DNA from: Eutypa lata
Taxonomy: Eukaryota > Ascomycota > Sordariomycetes > Xylariales > Diatrypaceae
Direction of reading: 5' to 3'
Assembly (NCBI GenBank): GCA_022661535.1
Contig: JAKULF010000005.1
Span: forward strand, 434,001 to 498,000
DNA length: 64,000 nucleotides
Shown: piece by piece, positions 56,661 through 64,000 of the stretch
Position numbering within the stretch: position 1 is the first letter of the stretch
How the letters are laid out: the number at the start of each line of letters is the position of its first letter
Made by a program: the position numbers and the translations under genes
Notes under the pieces: generated by a model
What the model was told of the DNA's origin: nothing
Seen by the model: only the letters and a program-made list of their open reading frames with translations
Databases searched by the model: none

Positions 56661-59600
56661 CGACAGCGATATTGTGTTTTTAGGGCCGTATCTGTGCATC
56701 TGGACTGGACCCACCATCCACCACGGTTCTGGTTGCCGTTGTCATCGAGTCGTAGGCCGGACGGAAGACTGCTGGTAGTCTTGAGAACGAATGGGACTCG
56801 CAATTTACGATACGGTGGTTGTGCATCTCGTATTATAGACGAGTGGCGTTTCTTTTACTGCGAGAGAGAGATGGTCGCATTGCGGTGCATATGCAGGTGC
56901 AAGTGCAGATATATGAAGAGATGGGATTGTAATTGTAAATAAATAACTAGCCGGCGATCATATTTAGGATATTGACTAGGATGGGATGGAATGGGATGGA
57001 AAGTTTGGTATGGGATGGGACGGAAATTTAAAATGGGAATGACCAAAAACAAGAAAGAAGAGATGGCAGCTAACTAACCAACTACCTCAACTGCCTACTT
57101 AGGTATGTATGGGCTTAGCTAAGGATTCGATGAATGTGCTTGGATATTGTATGTGTTTTCTCATTGGATAATGAATGGATGGACGGATCTAATGAGGAGG
57201 AGGGTGGTGGTTGTTGTTGTTGTTGTTTTTCATCCTCATTTTCTTTCTTCCTCTTTTTTCGACCCGTCTGCTTACCTACCGGGAAAGAAGAAAGGAAGGA
57301 GGATCTACCATATTAAGGTTAGAGACATGGCGTTATACGGTGTGTAATGTGTGAGGGTATGTGTGTGTTTGAGTGTAGGAAAATAACTACATGTGAAGCT
57401 TCTTTTCTTGTTGTTGCTTCTTTTTTGGATGGAAACCAGGTGTATAATCTCAACTAAACTATCGATCTATTAATATTTATACCTAGAAATGAATGAATGT
57501 CCGGACATTCCTCCTATTGGTTGACTATATACCGAAGATAGGAAATAATTGCCTACCTACTGCCTACCTACCTACCTGCCCAAGGTATGTAAGGTCTTTT
57601 AATCAATTGTTCGGGCCATGCGTTCCGTCTCCTCGCCTCTTCCCACGTGTGCGCACACACACGCAGACAGACACATCCAGGTAGATATGTACATATGCAT
57701 AGGTATACCTACATACATTTAACTTACTTAAGTATACGCTTCTGCAGGGGATGTCTAATAGTCGCTATTCACATGCGCTGCTCGTCACAGTCAGCAGCCG
57801 CTAAGCGAGCTGCTGGGCCAGAAGAGATAAACAGACGCGATTCTATCTATGTGGACAACAGGGAAAGAATGAGGAACGAAGATGGTAGAAAGACACTACA
57901 TGTAATAATAAACAAGCTACATATCTAATTATGAGGTAGGTAGTCAGGGATAGAGCATAGTTACTTGTATTCCTATCTGTACCCAGGTAACTATCAGCTT
58001 ATGAATGAACGTGGGAACGGAGGAGTATGTATGTATGTATGTATGTATGTATGTATGTTGAAATGGCCGTTCTAAACTGAAAATATCGGCATCCCCCCAT
58101 TAGAAATATCACATGTGATATGTAGGTGATCATTCATTTTCAGCATATGTATTTCTATTGTTCGTATTTGTCCTAGAAGTAAGTATATATGCAAGCTTTT
58201 GAGCGACCTAACTACCTAATGTTCAACTATTACTTCACATCGACACGCTAGTTCTTGGAAGTGAGTGGAACGTGGACGGCGACCTAAACAAAAGATCCCG
58301 CCGCTAACTTACAGACTTAGCCCGCCCCTCAGCAGTGGACCACCCGCGCCGTGTGCCCGCAGTATACCTTGGTGATAGGGCTGGCCGGCGTGTGGTAGTG
58401 CCCCCAGATGCCCGCAGCTATCGAGCTACGCTACATACAGGTAAGTAATCGGCGAATAGCCCACGCTATAAAACCTCAAAAGATTCAGCTGAAATCTCGC
58501 GCTTCTTAGTTTAGCTCACAGCTCGGTAGATGTTTTGACCCAGATTCAACGGGCTATAGCGTACCCCGTCTTGTCCAAAGTGAGTTGGTTTAGCTGGATA
58601 CAAATGCCTTATAAGTTATAACCAGGTAGGTATTGTACCCTGCTACCCAGCCTACCTACCCACCCACCCGGAATGGATTCCCGAGATAGGTGACTATCGT
58701 CTACCTACCTAGGTAGTAGTAGCTATGGTCAACTTAGGTAATCCCGATACCGAGGAACTGGGTTAGGGCTGACTGACGGAAGCTGGGAAGGTCCCCGACA
58801 CGCCAGCCCGATCGACCGCCCCCAATGAAAGGAAATCTCAACTCAATTCAATGTCGTCCCAGAGTAAGATTCATTAACCACAGTACCTCTAAACTTACGG
58901 AACCAGACTACCGAGCTCCGATATCATGGCTATCGGGCCTCCATTATGATTATTCCCTCCACCCTCTGACCCTTAGCGCTCGGGGACTCTTGATAACGAT
59001 TGAATCGGATTCGGGATCCTCTCGCCGATGTCTGTTCCACTTATACCCGCCTGCGTTGATACCTTGATGGGTGTGCCGAAGTAGTAGTTAATTGATGGTT
59101 CAAAGAATGCTAAATAACTACGCACTCCAAATAACTTAACCGAAATATCAAATAATGACATTCGTTTTGCTACAGCATGGTACAAGGAGTGGGATTCAAG
59201 AGATTAGACGCCAAATAGGCATTTATTGGCATGTTCAGAGTCCCTTGCGGAAACCCGAGACATTACAATACTAGTACCAGCCGTGTCCGCTCATACATAC
59301 ACATGTAGTCCAGTATATTAGGCACTAAGGGCCGATCATAACAGAACAGCTACCTAACCTATTACATCTCACAAGAACCAAACACCCCTTCATTCAAGCG
59401 CGTCTCTTGTCCTAGCCAACCACTGCATCGTCGCCGTTTACGTAGTAGGCGAACGAGCAAATGCACGTCATGCGTATGTACTATAACGGCGACTAACTAA
59501 TGTAGGTATAGTCCAGTCTTACTCCTAACCGCTACGTACCTAATTATCTACTATGTACGTAGGTAATGACTACCTAGGTACTTGGTACGTATAAGCGGCG

Positions 59601-60270
59601 ACTGATGCCGGAGCAGCCGACTGATGATAGCATGCATGCATACCTAAGCCTTACTGCATCTCATAGCTGAAGTCTTGAGCATCTAACTACCCAGCTTACG
59701 TATATAACTAACTAACTAGTCGGCCTATAACGATCGCCGGGTGGATAGTCAGTTATCTTCGGCACTGCTGAGATTATAGCTCTAAATAGGTACTCTAGTA
59801 GGGCTGGGCGGGCTGGACTAGACTGGACTGGACGGCGATTGCTTTTCGGGATCAAATGTGAAATTAGTTTAAAACTTATTCGCAGCTTACGAGCTTACTT
59901 ACGTACACCGGTATTGTGCGCCGGCCGACCGGCCGCTTGAAAAACTATGAAATGAAATGAAAGATCAGAAAGAATCAATAAGAGAGGGCGTCCCTTGATT
60001 TTCTTATATATCGAAGAGGCAGGAGTTTGCTTTGCTTTGCTTTGCATTATTGATCCGTCAACCTTTCTAAATTCTGACTTACATCTATCTATCTTCCGCG
60101 ACGTAACAGAACTGCATATATACATAGTGCCGTGCTGTGCTGTGCTGTGTTGTGGTGTGCTGTGCTGCATGCCCACGTAGGTAGGTTACACGACATCGAT
60201 AGAAGCTCCCTCCCCATCCTATAACAGTTCTATACTATAGCCCACCCCAACTTTTCCCACGTGCCGATCG
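56661..60270. other. Intergenic, microsatellite-rich
   Basis: 3.6 kb with no supported gene. Simple repeats: (TTG)n near 57,211-57,227, (GTAT)8 at 58,025-58,058, (TTTGC)n near 60,027-60,046 and (GTGCT)n near 60,127-60,168. TACCTACC and its palindrome TACCTAGGTA recur. The last 100 bp is the ABCG promoter. Confidence 0.5.
58025..58058. repeat. (GTAT)8 tetranucleotide repeat
   Basis: Perfect tandem GTAT units. Confidence 0.9.
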
Positions 60271-62949
60271 ATGATGATGGTAGACGCTACTGCGGGAGCA
60301 GAAGCAGAGAAAAGGCCAGATTGGGCACTCCATCGCGGCAACGAAGACTCTGCCTCGCACTCCACACCTACGATCGATCTGGCCGTCGATCAGGAAAGCG
60401 GATTTGATGGCAAGGCGCACCTCCTCAACACCACGGTCCATAACTTCACGTGGAGGGGGGTGACTGTTACCGTGAAGGATAGGAACACCAAGGAGCCTCG
60501 CCACATTGTGAATAATGTCGAGGGCATCGTCGAAGCTGGTATGTACCTATGTTTTAGTTCCAGGGATACTCGATCATTTACTATCAATGCAATACAGACG
60601 GATAGATACACAGATATACTGAACTAATATTTATTGATAGGTGAGATTTGCGCCCTCATGGGCCCGTCCGGATGCGGCAAGACCACGCTGCTGAACGTCC
60701 TCGCCCGCCGGGACGCCCACGCGCAGAAAGTGGCCGGCGACGTGCTGGTCAACGGCGCGGGGGTCTCGCTCGCCACGTTTCGGGATCTCAGCTGCTTTGT
60801 CGAGCAGGAGGATGCTCTGATAGGCTCCCTGACCGTGCGGGAGACGATCGAGTTCGCTGCTCGGCTGTCGACTAAATCGAGGTTAGTTCGGGAACTATCT
60901 TTCTCATATCCCCCTCTTCCTTCCCTCCCTCCATCCCTCCCTCCTCCTACTACTACCCTCTTGAACAAAAGTTATTAACTGATTGATGTCCAATGGAAGT
61001 GTCTTGCCTGTCAAAGAGCGCATCGTCCGCATCAATGCTCTCCTCGACGCCTTCGGCCTCCGAAACCAGGCCAACACTCTCATCGGTACGCCGATCCGCA
61101 AAGGGATCAGCGGTGGCCAGAAGCGCCGTGTCGGCGTCGCTAGTCAGCTCATCACCAGCCCTCGGGTTCTCTTTCTCGACGAGCCGACGAGCGGTCTCGA
61201 TTCGGCTGCTAGTTGGGAGGTCATCAACTACCTCAGGGCCGTGGCTAAGCAGAACAAGGTGGGCGTCAGAATCAATCCCCCCCCCAACGCCACTCCTACC
61301 CCAGGTCTGACTTACTTCAACGTTTGGGCTATGTGAACAACCTCGGGATGACTAACCACTTACATATATATAGTTGATCGTCATCGCGAGCATCCACCAA
61401 CCCTCAACCAACACCTTCAACCTCTTCGACAAGCTGCTCCTCCTCTCCAACGGACAACCCCACTACTTCGGGCCCGTGGACAAGGTCACAGATTACTACG
61501 CGGAGCTAGGCCACGCCATCCCGAACCACACCAACCCGGCCGAGTTCATCCTCGAGCTCGTGAACACGGATTTTTCCGCGAACCCGGCGGACTCGCACAG
61601 CCAGGTCGAGACGATGGCCAAAGCCTGGGAGTCCTCCCTACTGTACCAGAAGGTACACAAGCAGGTTGCTGCTGCCGTAGAGCCTGACAGGGGCGAGCTG
61701 TCTAGTAGTGGTGGTGATGGTGGTGGCGAAGTAGCTCCAAGCCGCCAGAACCAGTACCACCAGAGGCCGAAGCCCGGCTCGCTGAGCCTGGTCATCACGC
61801 TGCTTCACCGCTCGTTTATCAAGAGCTACCGCGACGTTGTGGCGTATGGCATCCGGATCGCGATGTATACCGGTCTCGCGATCATGATGGGCACTGTCTG
61901 GTTGCGGCTGAGCACCGATCAGTCGTCTATACAGCCTTTTACCAATGCTATTGTGAGTCTAGTGTAACTGCGTCGGACGTCCAATTGTCATTATTTTCCT
62001 CTTCCCTTTGTTTTATTTATAAAAATGAGTTTTCAAGTCACGGTTGGATCGCTGTATAACTAACCAACTAATGCTGCAGTTCTTCGCCGCCGCTTTCATG
62101 TCCTTCATGGCTGTCGCCTATGTGCCCGCTTTCCTGGAAGACCGCGCCCAGTACGTGAAGGAGCACCATAATGGGTTGTATGGTGCTACGGAGCTCATTG
62201 TTTCGAATTTTCTGATTGGGGTTCCGTACCTGTGTAAGTTTTAGTTGAGCCTAAGTATACACGCGCCCCTATCCCTATAGCTCGGTCTACTGAGACCTCA
62301 AACACCTATTTAAAGAAAGGGGGAAGGAGAGAGAGAGCCAATACTAACCCATATGCATACACAACACACAGTCTTCATCTCCGTCCTCTTCTCCGGTATA
62401 TCCTACTACCTGATCAACCTGCGCCCAGACGCATCCGCCTTCTTCGTGTGGGTGCTCTGGCTCTTCCTGGACCTCCTGGCGGCCGAGTCCCTCGTGGTGT
62501 TCTTCACGTCGCTGTTCCCGTCGTTCGTCGTGAGCCTGGCCCTCGTCGCCTTCGCCAACGGCCTCTGGATGTCCGTCGGCGGCTTCCTGGTCCAGCCCAC
62601 CATCCTCAACGTCTTCTACCGCTACGTCTTCCACTACTGGGATTACCAGAAGTGGGTCTTTGAGGGGATGATGGTCAACGAGTTCGGCGGCGGTCGCGTC
62701 TACGAGTGCGCGAAGGTGACGACGACGACGACGACGACGGGTTTGGCCTCCTCGGATGGGGCCAGGGAAACGTGCGCTTGCATGTGGCAGACGGAGCTGG
62801 CCGATCGTTGCCAGATCGCCGGACAGGGCGTTCTCGATCAGTATGGCTACCAGCCCGGTCACATGGGCCGGAACGTCGGGATCATGTTGGGGATCGTGGC
62901 GGGATATCGGATCGCGGCTTGGATTGTGCTAAAATTGCGCAAGTCATGA
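60271..62949 (+). CDS. ABCG (White-type) half-transporter
   Basis: Six exons: 60271-60538, 60641-60881, 61000-61258, 61374-61952, 62080-62233, 62372-62949; 692 aa, all phases compatible. The N-terminal ATPase has Walker A GPSGCGKTT (about 97-105), Q-loop FVEQEDAL, signature SGGQKRR (about 207), Walker B VLFLDEPTSGLDS and the H-loop ASIHQPS. The membrane half begins after residue 440 (KSYRDVVAYGIRIAMYTGLAIMMGTVWL) and has about six helices. The large loop before the last helix holds a Thr7 run and Cys residues (ECAK, CACMW, DRC), as in other ABCG proteins. The order ATPase then membrane domain, with single copies, means it must dimerise. Export of lipids or hydrophobic compounds is typical; the cargo is unknown. 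Three ATGs stand in a row; the first is used. Confidence 0.93.
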
Positions 62950-63451
62950 GAGGACGTTCCTGTAAGTAGTACTATATAGATGTGGCGTAGGAACATATGT
63001 ATGCTTTGTAAGGATGTCCTTTCTTGCCAATGAGGCCCGAATATCTATTTACACGTACTATAAAACAAAACAAGCATCTGACAATTGATCCTTTGCATCA
63101 TCCATAATCAATATATCTATCAGAATCATATGTAATGGCAATGTAAGCGCCAGACACCTCGCCAGGAAGAAGAAGATGAATGAAACAGGTCCTGATAGTT
63201 GCTCCTACCCCCATACCTAATATTTGCCTCCAAGTTCCATACACCAGTCATATGGTAACAGGTTTTATCCTTCGTCCAGACGCCCCTTACTATAGTATAG
63301 TTCAGATTAAATCCCAAGCGAGCCCCTTTTTTCAAAAAGTTACAAACCATCCCAGATATCAACCGTCACAATAAGCCTTATCTCTACGCCCAGCCCAGTC
63401 CAGCCCAACCCAACCCAACCTAAACCCAAAATCCAAAGCCCAAAACCAACA
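62950..63451. other. Intergenic between convergent genes
   Basis: 3' flanks of the ABCG gene and the Cys-rich gene; a CCCAACCCAACC run lies near 63,402-63,421. No gene seen. Confidence 0.5.
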
Positions 63452-63836
63452 TCAATCCACATCCTGCAGCCGCGCAGCATACCACTGCGGGCTATTATTC
63501 GGCTGGCCCAGCTGGCTCTTCAGCCAGCAGGTCCAGGTGCCCTCGAAGTCGCCGTAGCCGACGCCGACGCACTCGGCGCGCGCCCCGCACAGGTCGAGGC
63601 ACTCGGCCATGGTGTCGACCCCCTTGCGCTGCGTGATGTCCTTGGCGCCATCGTTCGAGCTGTAGTCGTGCCCGCACTCGACGTTGAACGCCTTGCTCGG
63701 CGACGACGATGCCGCGAGGTACACCGTGTTGTTGTTCTGCGGGCACGTCACCGGCGCCGAGACCAGCGTCCCCGTGAAGCTCGGCGTCGGCGCGCTCTGC
63801 GTGCTGGTTGCCGTTGCGTTTGATGATGATGTGTCG
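63452..63836 (-). CDS. Cys-rich PAN/Apple-like extracellular-type protein, 5' part beyond window
   Basis: The last exon runs from 63836, after a CCCCTAG acceptor, to the stop at 63452; about 128 residues are visible. It opens with a Ser/Thr/Ala/Pro linker (SSSNATATSTQSAPTPSFTGT), of the O-glycosylated type common in wall or secreted proteins. After it comes one Cys-rich module: VTCPQNNN, VECGHDYSS, MAECLDLCGARAECVGVGYG and WTCWLKSQLG, a spacing like PAN/Apple domains. Such modules bind carbohydrate or protein outside the cell. Earlier exons, and any signal peptide or membrane anchor, lie beyond 64,000 or were not found in the remaining 160 bp. Confidence 0.7.
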
Positions 63837-64000
63837 CTAGGGGATGGGGGAGGTTCGTGTTAGCTGATTACATAAATATATCCCACGTAGATATGTCTGG
63901 GTATGAGTCGGGGTCTAGGACTGGGGGGCTGGTGGATTGGGGTATAAACGTTGTGTTTTATAGGTAATTAGGTAATGATTGGGTGCTGAGAGAGCGAGCG

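Overview
The window comes from a filamentous ascomycete (Pezizomycotina), most likely a Sordariomycete-type genome. Evidence: short GT-AG introns (about 50-110 nt) with CTAAC-like branch points, Zn2Cys6 regulators, a HET-domain gene, a PTH11-type receptor-like protein, an HSP30-type opsin relative, a calpain, and a tRNA-Arg(ACG) interrupted by a 27-nt intron. Nothing here looks bacterial or viral. Introns were joined by hand from splice sites and reading phase; each multi-exon model below keeps frame throughout unless stated.

Layout. 1-8.5 kb: a HET-domain gene cut by the left edge (-), an NmrA/isoflavone-reductase-like oxidoreductase (+), a Zn2Cys6 regulator (+) and a tubulin-tyrosine-ligase-like protein (-). 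9-13 kb: decayed DNA with an internally deleted epimerase relic, a small ORF and a frameshifted membrane-protein relic. 13.3-24.5 kb: a classical SDR (+), a short Zn2Cys6 regulator (-) sharing a bidirectional promoter with an HSP30/YRO2-type opsin-like protein (+), a hairpin MITE-like element, a PTH11-like 7-TM protein (-), 3-ketodihydrosphingosine reductase (+, with a GC-AG intron) and an unnamed multi-pass membrane protein (-). 25.7-32.6 kb: a STAND-type N-terminal/ankyrin protein (-), a 766-aa MFS sugar transporter (+) and an RNase H-like gene interrupted by two homopolymer frameshifts (+). 32.6-39.8 kb: gene-poor DNA rich in TACC/CATA microsatellites. 39.8-45 kb: a calpain-family protease and a MnSOD without a targeting peptide. 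45-54 kb: essentially empty apart from tRNA-Arg. 54.2-63 kb: a third Zn2Cys6 regulator and an ABCG half-transporter. The right edge cuts a secreted-type Cys-rich protein (-).

There is no PKS/NRPS/terpene core, so no classical secondary-metabolite cluster is visible. Plausible functional groupings (inference) are: (i) NmrA oxidoreductase plus adjacent Zn2Cys6 regulator, with two CGGATCCG palindromes in the oxidoreductase promoter; (ii) SDR / short Zn2Cys6 regulator / opsin-like stress protein around one shared promoter with repeated GCGGA elements; (iii) a self/non-self or immune-receptor flavour from the HET and STAND-ankyrin genes. I found no clearly unprecedented system. The most informative oddities are the repeated promoter motifs, the MITE-like hairpin, the RNase H-like double frameshift with an Asn repeat, and the sharp change in microsatellite content near 35 kb.
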